A DNA stretch of 64,000 bases, taken from Tateyamaria sp. Alg231-49. GTDB taxonomy: Bacteria > Pseudomonadota > Alphaproteobacteria > Rhodobacterales > Rhodobacteraceae. The stretch covers positions 1 through 64,000 of the forward strand of contig NZ_FRFA01000014.1 of assembly GCF_900143535.1 (NCBI RefSeq), in the 5' to 3' direction. The notes beneath the pieces are model-generated. The model made no database searches, was not told the origin of the DNA, and worked only from the letters and a program-made list of their open reading frames with translations. The position numbers were made by a program, and so were the translations under genes. This document shows positions 44,821-53,264 of this stretch, one piece after another; within the stretch, counting starts at the first letter, position 1; each line of letters starts with the position of its first letter.

Positions 44821-44842
44821 CCATATTTTTAGGGGGATATGG
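44821..44842 (-). repeat. Candidate integrase arm-binding site, right (distal, inverted)
   Basis: CCATATTTTTAGGGGGATAT followed by GG. On the minus strand it contains ATATCCCCCTAAA, shared with the other two sites, and its ends CCATAT/ATATGG are inverted repeats. It lies 46 nt from attR. Confidence 0.55.
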
Positions 44843-44887
44843 CGCAGGGACGGACAGTTAAAAACATTTAAAAACAGTAGGTTGGTG

Positions 44888-44903
44888 CCTCTTCTGGGCA
44901 CCA
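44888..44903 (+). repeat. attR, 16-bp direct repeat
   Basis: CCTCTTCTGGGCACCA, identical to the tRNA-Leu 3' end at 34398-34413. It marks the right boundary of the element. Confidence 0.88.
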
Positions 44904-44979
44904 AAATTTCTTAACTTTCCAAAATAATTCGACGCATGGGCGGTTATCGACCGTTGATATTCACCCCTTTCACCCACCT

Positions 44980-45234
44980 TTAGGTCGCCAAATGCAGTCC
45001 CTTGTGGGGGGTGGTGAGTCGGGCCAACCATTTGTCAGTGTTAACGGCCTCACTTCCTGCATCTCCTTCGTCCGCAACCATGCCGATAATTGGGATGCGC
45101 TGAGCCAGCTGGTTGACCACCGTCTGCGCCATGCATCCGATAGCCGTGCACGGAGGCGCTTTTGCATGAAAGCCCGGAGCGTTTTGACAAAGCCCAATAT
45201 CATGGCGCAGGACCGTACGCAGTGCTTGAGAAAT
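44980..45234 (-). pseudogene. Possible gene remnant between attR and a small membrane protein gene
   Basis: An 84-codon open stretch without a good start ends at TAA 44980-44982. It contains protein-like sequence (MAQTVVNQLAQRIPIIGMVA, then DEGDAGSEAVNTDKWLARLT). It lies in the same frame as the small membrane protein upstream, directly after that gene's stop codon. I do not recognise it. It may be the decayed end of a gene cut by integration, or chance. Confidence 0.25.
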
Positions 45235-45408
45235 TTAGCTCAGAAATGCGTAGTCGAGCGCTCGAAGTATCAGAACCAAGGCAACCCATATGACAACGGC
45301 GCGCACTAGATTTGACTGCCCCCGTAAAAGAATTGGGTGGCTGTAGAGGTATATTCCAAGTCCAATCGCGCCACTTGTTATCAGAATGTGAAGATAAGTT
45401 GGGCCCAT
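45235..45408 (-). CDS. 57-residue two-helix membrane protein
   Basis: The protein starts MGPTYLHILITSGAIGLGIY and is made of two hydrophobic segments (ILITSGAIGLGIYLY and LVRAVVIWVALVLILRALDY) joined by a short polar loop (SHPILLRGQSN). ATG 45408 is preceded by CAGGAAA at a good distance. It begins 50 nt after the caspase-like gene on the same strand, so it is probably cotranscribed with it. No family is recognised. It lies just outside the integrated element. Confidence 0.65.
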   Translation of the reverse strand: MGPTYLHILITSGAIGLGIYLYSHPILLRGQSNLVRAVVIWVALVLILRALDYAFLS

Positions 45409-45458
45409 GTATTTTCCTGCTTTGATAGGTTTGGACGAGTATATTCAAACTTTAGGGT

Positions 45459-47063
45459 TCAGTTCTTGCGCGCTGTGACCCGGCAGCCATTCGACACAAG
45501 AGTACTCAAAGTACGACCATCCTGAGAAAGCGTTCCGGTGGATGTGTTCCGGACCCAACCATAGTCTTCGGTTGCAGAGTAACTACGCCCGTTCAGGACA
45601 CCGCGCACCGTGGCAGGGCCGGCAGAACCGCTTATGGATCCTGTGAAAGCATTTCCGCCCCCAGACCGATACCGCGTCGTACCGCTTGCCTTGAGCCCAA
45701 GGGGGCAACTGGCTGACCAACTCCATGACCCGGCAATCGAATACTGAGGGGCTGGCTTTGCCGATGCATCAGGCGTTGCCGTGGCCGACACAGCCGGTTT
45801 GGACGGCGCTGGTTGAGCCTTGCAGACCCGACCCGAATGCTGCTTGAGCGCTTGCAACCCATGTGCCGTACCCAGATCATCAGCACCCAGACCGGTATCA
45901 GTGGCAGACAAAAAGCGGCGGAACGCCGCGCGCGTCCGTGACCCCATGATTCCGTCGGGTGCGCCCGCATCGCATCCCAGTGCATTCAAACTCTCCTGAG
46001 TTTGACGCAGAACCTCGCGGCTGTCCGAAGCCTCTCCTGCGGGTTTCTGAGCAGAGTTCGCAGACGCACTCGGCTTTGTACCCGCGGGTGTCGCTTCACC
46101 CAGTTCATCACGCAATTGCACCGCCATCTGCACCGTGAATTCATCGCTACGCGCGGCATAGCGTTCGATGAAAGCATCGTAAGCTTCGCGAGTATCGATC
46201 GACCGGGCCAACTCGAAATCTGCTCGGATAGGGTCAACCGGTTGCGCAGCTGTGGTGGGTTGGGGCGCTATGGCGATGACCGCGCCACCTGCAGGAATAA
46301 AGAAGAACTGGCCCAACAGTTCATCATAATATGCCGGGAATTGCTCGTGCCCGACGGTGCGGGCCAGATCGCGCACGTCGCGACGCAGACCGGACATCAT
46401 TTCGCGCAATTCGATCCCCGGTGTTTGCAAACGGGGCAACAGCATCCGGGTAAACACCGAATTTTTTGCCGAGTCTTCATCTGACAGACGATCCAACGCT
46501 GTTTGACCCGCACCAGCCGAGAATATCACAAACGTGCCCTCGGGCGCGTTGATCCGCCCCAAGCCGCGCGTTCCACCGATTGAACGCCCTGTTGACCCTT
46601 TGAATGGATTATCCCGGCATGCATCGATTATGGCCAATGTCGTGCGCGCTCCTGTTGCCCGGATCCTGTCCAGAAGGCCGGACAGCGCAATGGATTCAGA
46701 TTTGATAAAATCTTTTTCACCGCTTGCAGGCGCTGCGATGTCGGTTGGCAAAAGATAGTTCTCACCATCGATTTCGACCCCGTGGCCTGCGTAAAACACC
46801 ATTGCTGTATCACCCGGTTCAAGTTGACCGGTGAATTCCGAGATCTTTTTGTTCATCTCGCGCCGTTCTGCGTCCAAAACAGTGGTCACAGTAAAACCCT
46901 TGGTTCTCAAAGCGTCTGTTACGGCCGTCGCATCAGCGCGGGCCTTTTGCAGACTGTTGACCTCGGCATAGGAGTCATTGCCGATCACCAGAGCGAGACG
47001 TTTTTCGGCATTGGCCACAAAGGGAGTCAGGATCAGAGTAAAGCAGAGGATAATGATACGCAT
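45459..47063 (-). CDS. Exported caspase-like (C14) protein with peptidoglycan-binding domain
   Basis: A 534-residue protein with signal peptide MRIIILCFTLILTPFVANAE. The caspase-like p20 domain spans about residues 20-250, with catalytic His94 (FYAGHGVEI) and Cys149 (IIDACRDNPF). A peptidoglycan-binding-type repeat follows near 350-400 (LNALGCDAGAPDGIMGSRTR). After a Pro/Ala-rich linker, a C-terminal beta-rich domain with Cys pairs (GSWSWSASCPLGLKASGTTR) ends the protein. Bacterial caspase homologues of this layout are periplasmic and of unknown role; orthocaspases cleave after Arg/Lys. A small membrane protein gene follows. Confidence 0.88.
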   Translation of the reverse strand: MRIIILCFTLILTPFVANAEKRLALVIGNDSYAEVNSLQKARADATAVTDALRTKGFTVTTVLDAERREMNKKISEFTGQLEPGDTAMVFYAGHGVEIDGENYLLPTDIAAPASGEKDFIKSESIALSGLLDRIRATGARTTLAIIDACRDNPFKGSTGRSIGGTRGLGRINAPEGTFVIFSAGAGQTALDRLSDEDSAKNSVFTRMLLPRLQTPGIELREMMSGLRRDVRDLARTVGHEQFPAYYDELLGQFFFIPAGGAVIAIAPQPTTAAQPVDPIRADFELARSIDTREAYDAFIERYAARSDEFTVQMAVQLRDELGEATPAGTKPSASANSAQKPAGEASDSREVLRQTQESLNALGCDAGAPDGIMGSRTRAAFRRFLSATDTGLGADDLGTAHGLQALKQHSGRVCKAQPAPSKPAVSATATPDASAKPAPQYSIAGSWSWSASCPLGLKASGTTRYRSGGGNAFTGSISGSAGPATVRGVLNGRSYSATEDYGWVRNTSTGTLSQDGRTLSTLVSNGCRVTARKN

Positions 47064-47247
47064 ACAAACATGCTAGCAATGCTGACACGCATGCGAAAGT
47101 AAGGAATTCCTGCAGCAAACTCGGCGACATGAACGCAGACAATCCGGATTGCGTCGATGCGTTTCCGCATACAAACCCCAAAAAGCGCCGGCAACGCTAT
47201 ACACAAGAACGCGTTTGTGCTGCTAAACTGACGTGGGGAGACGGAAT

Positions 47248-50031
47248 ATGAAGCGCTGGATAGTAAGAATCGCCTTAGGCTTGGCCGTGGTGGTGATGGC
47301 AGCAATGGCTGCTATATGGACTGTTCTCGCAATTCCATATTTCAGCCATTTTCGCACGACTTTGATTTCGCAATTGCTGTCGGACCAGGTTGGCCAGCCT
47401 GTCTTGGTGAATGGCGATGCACGCGTTTCTGTGGCGCGCGTCAGCCGCGTGCATGTGAGTGGCGTCCAAATCCCGAGTACGAACATTTCCGATCTCGACC
47501 TCGCAACGCTGAACTCTCTTGAGTTTGACATCAATCTTGTCTCGCTGCTCGACCGACGCATCGACCTGAACAATTTGTTCATAGATGGCCTGCGCGTCGA
47601 TTTGTTGAAACAAGAAGACGGAACAACAAGCTATGAGGCCGTCAAAGAACGCGCGCCAGCAGAGCAATCCGACGACTCCGTCGAGACAGCCACGCCCGCG
47701 GAACAACCTGAGCAGGTTGAAGATAAAGACAATCCCAGTTTGCTGTCATTTCTCAGAACAAGGACCGTCGCATTAACAAACGTGCGCTTGATTATCGATG
47801 ATGCCATTTCTGGCTTCGAGTACGATTTCGAGTTGGAAGAGTTGTCGCTCAATCAGTTGGAGGCCGCACTTGGCGTTACAGGTCGAGGCCAAGTGAATGG
47901 TCAGCCCTTCAAGTTGGACAGCTTATATCCGGATTCAGGGCCGTTTACGAACGCCGCCACATTCAGTTCAAGCACTCTGACTTTTGACGGTGATCCTACG
48001 CCGGTTGAAGACGGTGGGGGTTATACGGCCGAACTGGTTCTTGATGTCGGCAGCATGCAAGACCTGTTTGACGTGTTGAAACTGAAAGGTGGGATCGATG
48101 GCAACGCCCAACTTCGGTTCTCATTGAATCGGAGTGGCGACATCAGTGCCCTGTCCGATATCAATGCCACGGTGAATTTGGAGAAAGGGCAATTGATCTC
48201 GCTTACAGGCGATATTGAAAACCTTGCTGAGGCAGACGGCTTTGATCTTCAATTTGACGCGCGCCTTCACCCGGAAGGGCAGCCACCAGCCAATGCAGCC
48301 GACCTTGCGGATTTGAAGCTGACAAGAATTTCAACGCAGATCATAAGCGAGAAAGCCGCGCTGGAGTTGGAAAATTTGATACTGGCAACCAACGCATTTG
48401 AACAGGGTTTGGATGAAGTTGGCCCCGTATCCATTGGTCGAATCCGCCGTACAGAAGAAGGTACGCTGGCGCTTCAGGACATAAATTTGCAGGCGGGTCC
48501 ATTGGACAAACCGTTCCTTGTCGCCAGCGGAAACATCAACAACATTTTGCAACTCAAAGCGCTCGATCTTGAGGGGAAAATTGATGCGCCAGCCACTTTG
48601 GTTCTGTCTACTCTTGGGGATGACGTCGCCGAAAAATTTGGCGGAATCCAAGCCGAGTTCCAAGTTGATGACGCAACGGGTGTACTCAGCCTGACCCAAT
48701 TGAGCGCAAAGGCCGTGAACACCGATGTTTGGGCTCTTGAAGCCGAAATTGCTGTTGGGGACGTAACGACACTGAACGGATCAGTCGTGGATGTCGCCTT
48801 GGAGTTGCAAGATGGCGCCGAATTTCTGTCTGCGCTGAAACTCGAGCCAGTGGATACGGGTCCCTTGGGGCTCGACTTCTCGATCCGCGGCAAAGATGGC
48901 CGGTGGGCCGGGACTTTGGGGCTTGGTGCAGGACAGTCTGAACTGACCGGCACAATCGAAGCAGGAAAAGAAGACGGACGAGACAAAATCACCACGGAAA
49001 TCATTAGTGAATTCATGGATATCTCTGACCTCAAGAATGCTTTGGCTGGGGTGGTCGAACTGTCCAAAATCGGACAGGAGACAGAGAGTGAAGGCGAGCC
49101 GTCAACGGATGTTGAATTGCAGCCGCTGGTTTTGCCTAAAACCGATGAAACTCCTTCGGAAACCAAAACCCCGAACGTTCGCGATGGCGTTGAATTGCAG
49201 CCACTCGTGATAGAAGACAGCGAAGAAGACAAGATTGTGGACGCCAACGAGTTTCTTCGCGAAACCGACATCTATGGCCTGATCGATTTCAAAGAAATCT
49301 CGGGCATCAAAGGCATCACGCGCGTTTCAAGCGACTTTGTGTCCGAAGGCGGAAAGGCACGGCTGGGTCCGTTGGAATTCAACTACGGTGGCGCGTACTT
49401 TAATTTTGAAGCCGCCATGGATGTAGTTGAAGCTCCGGACTTTGTGTCAGTCGCAGGCGCGACTTCTGGTTGGGATCTGGCGGATCTTCTGTCCGCCGCC
49501 GGGGTTGAATTTGACGCAAACGGTGCACTGAGCGGTCAATTTAGCGTGGGTGGGAACGTGACCTCAGTCGATGCCTTCGTAAATTCTATGACGGGGTCCG
49601 CGTCTATTGCGATGTCACAGGGAAAGGTCGCAACAAGCCTGCTCGAACTTGCAGGATTGGGCATTTTCCCTTGGTTGTTTTCGCGGGAGATCCAGCAAGG
49701 ATACACCAATGTGGTGTGTGTAAATGCCCCGGTCAACATCGCTGCTGGTGCAGTGTCCTTTGACTCTATTGTAGCAGAAACTGAGAGCGTTCAGCTTGTT
49801 GCGCGCGGGTCGGTTGACTGGGTCGGCGATTCAATTCAGATCCGGGCAGAGCCACGCAAGGTCAATAGCCCACTCTCTCGTTCAGCGTGGCCGTTCGAAG
49901 TCAATGGAAAGCTGTCAGACCCACGCTTTAAACTGGATATCGGCGGCTCTCGGAGCCGTCGTGCAGATGGCGCCGATCAGATGCCTGCCAACAGGCAACC
50001 GTGCAAGCCTGACATTCTGCAATTGCAATAA
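47248..50031 (+). CDS. AsmA-family protein
   Basis: A 927-residue protein with one N-terminal membrane helix (IVRIALGLAVVVMAAMAAIW) and a long beta-rich periplasmic part. The N-terminal AsmA domain (VGQPVLVNGDARVSVARVSR) and the C-terminal AsmA_2-type end (TSLLELAGLGIFPWLFSREI, then QIRAEPRKVNSP) are clear. Acidic, Glu/Thr-rich linkers occur near residues 140-165 and 620-670. AsmA-like proteins form bridges for phospholipid transport between the membranes. ATG 47248 follows TGGGGAGA. The gene is divergent from the caspase-like gene. Confidence 0.88.
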   Translation: MKRWIVRIALGLAVVVMAAMAAIWTVLAIPYFSHFRTTLISQLLSDQVGQPVLVNGDARVSVARVSRVHVSGVQIPSTNISDLDLATLNSLEFDINLVSLLDRRIDLNNLFIDGLRVDLLKQEDGTTSYEAVKERAPAEQSDDSVETATPAEQPEQVEDKDNPSLLSFLRTRTVALTNVRLIIDDAISGFEYDFELEELSLNQLEAALGVTGRGQVNGQPFKLDSLYPDSGPFTNAATFSSSTLTFDGDPTPVEDGGGYTAELVLDVGSMQDLFDVLKLKGGIDGNAQLRFSLNRSGDISALSDINATVNLEKGQLISLTGDIENLAEADGFDLQFDARLHPEGQPPANAADLADLKLTRISTQIISEKAALELENLILATNAFEQGLDEVGPVSIGRIRRTEEGTLALQDINLQAGPLDKPFLVASGNINNILQLKALDLEGKIDAPATLVLSTLGDDVAEKFGGIQAEFQVDDATGVLSLTQLSAKAVNTDVWALEAEIAVGDVTTLNGSVVDVALELQDGAEFLSALKLEPVDTGPLGLDFSIRGKDGRWAGTLGLGAGQSELTGTIEAGKEDGRDKITTEIISEFMDISDLKNALAGVVELSKIGQETESEGEPSTDVELQPLVLPKTDETPSETKTPNVRDGVELQPLVIEDSEEDKIVDANEFLRETDIYGLIDFKEISGIKGITRVSSDFVSEGGKARLGPLEFNYGGAYFNFEAAMDVVEAPDFVSVAGATSGWDLADLLSAAGVEFDANGALSGQFSVGGNVTSVDAFVNSMTGSASIAMSQGKVATSLLELAGLGIFPWLFSREIQQGYTNVVCVNAPVNIAAGAVSFDSIVAETESVQLVARGSVDWVGDSIQIRAEPRKVNSPLSRSAWPFEVNGKLSDPRFKLDIGGSRSRRADGADQMPANRQPCKPDILQLQ

Positions 50032-50036
50032 GACTG

Positions 50037-50558
50037 CTATTCGCTCTCTGCGTCGGGTTCGGCTTCGCTCTCTGCCTCGGGTTCGGGGAGCGCATCCTGA
50101 CACGCCAGAACACCACGAATAGCTTTGCTTGTTCCGGTCAGATCCAACTCGAACGCATTGCCTTGCGAGCCAATGATTTTGACGGTCTGGCTTCGTGCAA
50201 ACTCCTGAATAAAGGCTGGATTATTGAAAAAGGCGTACCCGCCGTGCTTTCCGTTCTCAATCTTTCCAATTGCCTCGCCGCCAAAGCGGGCACTGCCAAA
50301 GTCAAACTCTACCGTGCCATCCTGACCTTCCTCGACATGGGTCCAGGCCTCGTTGTAGATCGCAAAATACCCACCATCCAACGTGGGTTCTGCACCAATC
50401 TGGACTTCGCTGCCGTCGTCCAACTCTCGAGACGCGAAACATTTACCCGTATCTTCGGTGTTGATCAGGATGGTCCAGTCGCCCGCAGTCTGCCAAACGT
50501 CCGCGGCCAAAGCTGCAACAGGCATAATGGAAAGAGTCAGAATGGCGATGCAACGCAT
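50037..50558 (-). CDS. Periplasmic protein of unknown function with acidic tail
   Basis: A 173-residue protein with signal peptide MRCIAILTLSIMPVAALAAD. The mature domain of about 130 residues is beta-rich (WQTAGDWTILINTEDTGKCF, VEFDFGSARFGGEAIGKIEN, FELDLTGTSKAIRGVLAC) with two Cys that could pair. The C-terminus is an acidic repeat of Glu, Pro, Ala and Ser (EPEAESEAEPDAESE). ATG 50558 begins the signal peptide; the longer frame to 50609 is unlikely. It is convergent with the AsmA gene, 5 nt apart. Confidence 0.75.
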   Translation of the reverse strand: MRCIAILTLSIMPVAALAADVWQTAGDWTILINTEDTGKCFASRELDDGSEVQIGAEPTLDGGYFAIYNEAWTHVEEGQDGTVEFDFGSARFGGEAIGKIENGKHGGYAFFNNPAFIQEFARSQTVKIIGSQGNAFELDLTGTSKAIRGVLACQDALPEPEAESEAEPDAESE

Positions 50559-50779
50559 AGCAACCTCATTGGTTTGATCAGCATTCCAAGTATACTCTGG
50601 CTTTGCCAACTAATGAACCCGTGTCGGCTTGGGCACGGCACCTGACCCAAGACTTGAGTGATGATCATAGCCCTGATCGGCCATTAGAGCGAGATCAGCG
50701 TGGGCATGCGCCACACTGTCCGTTCTCCCTCAAACAAGCAGGGTGAGTGCGCCAAGCCGCAGATGGTATACAGGTAAAA

Positions 50780-51151
50780 CTAGTCGACCTGGACAACCAG
50801 AAAATGGGCGCCCTCGGCACTTAGCACATCAAAGGTGTGGGTCGAGACGTCGTCACGCAGGAGATGTATCACGCTTCCCAGGCCTTTTTCATGAACAGAT
50901 CCATCGTTGGTCGAGATCCTGTACTCTCCGCTCAGGCACACAAACGTCTGTTCTCTATCCGCAAATCGAAACTCGGTGTGAAACCCTGCCGGCAAATGGA
51001 TGAAGAAAGATCGCTTACAAGGTTCGATCTTGCTCATTTTCAGTCTCTCAGATCCCAGAACGTTGTCCGAGGATTGAAACTGTATTTCGTCTTCCCGCAG
51101 TTCCGCTTGACCGTCTTCTCCTGAGAATACTGTGAGTTTGGTCAACGTCAT
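50780..51151 (-). CDS. Small cupin-like protein
   Basis: A 123-residue single-domain protein with the jelly-roll pattern of cupins: FHTEFRFADREQTFVCLSGE as motif 1-like, followed by LGSVIHLLRDDVSTHTFDVL as motif 2-like. The metal-binding His set is incomplete (His58, Glu60, His104), so catalytic metal binding is uncertain. GGAGA precedes the ATG. It stands between the small periplasmic protein gene and mscS on the same strand. Function unknown; a sugar- or ligand-sensing role is only a guess. Confidence 0.65.
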   Translation of the reverse strand: MTLTKLTVFSGEDGQAELREDEIQFQSSDNVLGSERLKMSKIEPCKRSFFIHLPAGFHTEFRFADREQTFVCLSGEYRISTNDGSVHEKGLGSVIHLLRDDVSTHTFDVLSAEGAHFLVVQVD

Positions 51152-51206
51152 ATCGGTCTCCGTCTATTTTCCTGCGATCGTGTAAGGTGGCCATTCGGGA
51201 CGAACA

Positions 51207-52844
51207 TTACTCATTTGTCGAAGCGAGAACCCCATCCCACTTTTCCTTGGGCACTTTGGGTTCGTCCGGGTCCGCAATGTAAGATGGTGTCATGATCTGC
51301 ACGCCATTTTCATTGAACACGGTCACGATATTCCGGTGCAGGTCCGAATAAATTTGAGGAAGGCTTGATCCGCGCGTTGAGAAGGCGTTGATCTGGTAAT
51401 TTATCGCATAATCAGCAAGCGCCGTCATAAGCACGAACGGCTTGGGCGAATGTTTGAGATACGTAGTGCGGGTGGCCGCCTCGATCAGCATTGCCTCAAT
51501 TTTTTCCTGTGGTTCTTCATACCCGATGCCGACCGTCGTGTTGACCATCAGGCCACGCCCGTCGATGGTGCGAGAGTAGTTAACAACTTCGGAATTCAGA
51601 AGCTGCGCGTTTGGGATACTGATCATCTCATTCTTGATGGATTTGACCAAGGTTTCCATCAGCTTGATCTCAACGACATCGCCGACCTGATCGCCAACTT
51701 TGATGCGATCTCCGATGTTTGTGCTGCGCCGATAAACGACAAACAATCCGGCCATCATATTGCTGACAACAGTATTCGACCCGAGGGAAACGATGATACC
51801 AGCAAGGATTGTGAGGCCCTGAAACGCCCGTGAATCCGAACCCGGAATGTAGGGGTAAGCAAAGACAATCGCGATTGCGATAATAACGACACGCGCGATG
51901 TTGTAGGTGGGGTTCACCCAATGAGGTTCGAAATTTTTCCACTCAAAAATACCGGCCTCGACATTATCAAGGATGATCCGGACACCGCCGATGGCATAGC
52001 GTGTGATCAGCGCGATGATGGTCAGCATGAACAGACTGGGGATGTAGCCCATAAAGCCAAGGATGACACTTACCAGCGGTTCTGACACGTAATCCAGCAG
52101 GATCTGAGCAAGTGGCCGGGTCTCAGCAAACGACAAAAGCACGACGGACAGGTAATAGTAGACTGCAAACAGATAAAGGACCCAGAGAACGATATTGACT
52201 CCAAAGCCAACCAGCCGCGCGACTGCCTTGCCTTGAACAACCGATTTGGTCGCCTCTTCGACTTGTGTGAAGCGGCGTTCAGTCATCCGCTCGAAGGTTG
52301 CAATCAGCCGATGTCGTCGGCGAAAGAAAAGCAGGGTAACAATCAGAAAACCGACGGTCCATGCAACCGCACCAAGCGCACTTTCAACACGCGCCTCTTC
52401 TGATCGCCCTTCCCAGTAACTCCGAACTGCCGCCTCGATAGCCTCAGACTGTAACTGGGCAAGAACAGCCACATCAAACTGTTCGAACTCTGCATCAGCC
52501 TCGGTCACGACAGTAATCATTTTGCCGTTCGCATAGACACCCGTGCCCAACTCCATTTTACGCACTTCGAAACGAAGGGGCGCGGATTCAGAAAGCTCTG
52601 TCAGAGAATAAATGCGCTCTTCAACAGCGTCAGCACGTTCGCTGGCGGGCAATACAGTGCTGCCTCGCACATAAAAAAGCGTTTCACCTTCGATATCGAC
52701 AGGGGCCACGAAAACGTCGCTTTCTTCGCCCTGATTTTCAATGGTGGCGTGACTTGGGTCTTCGGTATCTTGGGCCGCCACAGGCCCCGACACAAAGCCA
52801 GTAACTGCAAAGAGTATTGCGAACAGATAGGCTAACGGTCTCAC
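51207..52844 (-). CDS. MscS-family mechanosensitive channel with large periplasmic domain
   Basis: A 545-residue protein. A signal peptide (LAYLFAILFAVTGFVSGPVA) and a periplasmic region to about residue 150 precede four to five membrane helices. The pore-lining and beta domain is VVSNMMAGLFVVYRRSTNIG, followed by DRIKVGDQVGDVVEIKLMET, typical of MscS. The pore helix is GLTILAGIIVSLGSNTVVSN. The C-terminal alpha/beta domain is complete. It releases solutes on hypo-osmotic shock; the extended N-terminus resembles the larger MscK/YbdG-like relatives. The upstream region to moxR (52845-53264) has no long gene. Confidence 0.9.
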   Translation of the reverse strand: MRPLAYLFAILFAVTGFVSGPVAAQDTEDPSHATIENQGEESDVFVAPVDIEGETLFYVRGSTVLPASERADAVEERIYSLTELSESAPLRFEVRKMELGTGVYANGKMITVVTEADAEFEQFDVAVLAQLQSEAIEAAVRSYWEGRSEEARVESALGAVAWTVGFLIVTLLFFRRRHRLIATFERMTERRFTQVEEATKSVVQGKAVARLVGFGVNIVLWVLYLFAVYYYLSVVLLSFAETRPLAQILLDYVSEPLVSVILGFMGYIPSLFMLTIIALITRYAIGGVRIILDNVEAGIFEWKNFEPHWVNPTYNIARVVIIAIAIVFAYPYIPGSDSRAFQGLTILAGIIVSLGSNTVVSNMMAGLFVVYRRSTNIGDRIKVGDQVGDVVEIKLMETLVKSIKNEMISIPNAQLLNSEVVNYSRTIDGRGLMVNTTVGIGYEEPQEKIEAMLIEAATRTTYLKHSPKPFVLMTALADYAINYQINAFSTRGSSLPQIYSDLHRNIVTVFNENGVQIMTPSYIADPDEPKVPKEKWDGVLASTNE

Positions 52845-53264
52845 AAGGAGCCCTCACGATAAGGGCATTTCGCGCCAACCAAAGGTTGGATTAATTGTAC
52901 CAAAGCCATGTGACCTCTGTTGTTGAATAATGGTCTTACATGAACCATCACCGATTTTGGCAAAATTGCAAAGACCGCTGTTATTTAACAAGAGTTCAAA
53001 AGAGGCATGGGCATGTTGATGAACGATAAACCTGCCCCTAAAGCCGTCGGCTTTTTGGCGGGGTTTATGCTGCGTAGTTCCTCATGCACTTTGCTCCCTG
53101 AGCCTTCGGTATCCAGATGCGCCTAACTGCAAACGAACAGCGCCACGTTCGTTTCATTGAGAACATCAAGCCCACACTGGGCAATCCTTATGTGAAAGCC
53201 AAATTGGACTTGCCAAACGGCACGAGGACCCGATGATGAACCGTATAGACCCAACATATTCCTA
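52845..53264. other. Intergenic region between mscS and moxR with a possible small RNA
   Basis: No gene longer than 39 codons is seen. TTGGCA (52957-52962), 18 nt, then TTATTT (52981-52986) could be a promoter. AAAGCC-GTC-GGCTTT (53040-53054) followed by T's, within CTTTTT, is a plausible intrinsic terminator on the plus strand. Two 39-codon frames (from 53007 and 53116) have unremarkable composition. The moxR promoter should lie near the right end of this region. Confidence 0.4.

Noticed and set aside
34414-44903. Intact prophage
   Set aside because: No capsid, portal, tail, large terminase or lysis genes are present; only integration and replication functions resemble phage.
53007-53235. 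Two 39-codon frames upstream of moxR
   Set aside because: No ribosome-binding site or recognisable sequence, and one runs through a likely terminator.
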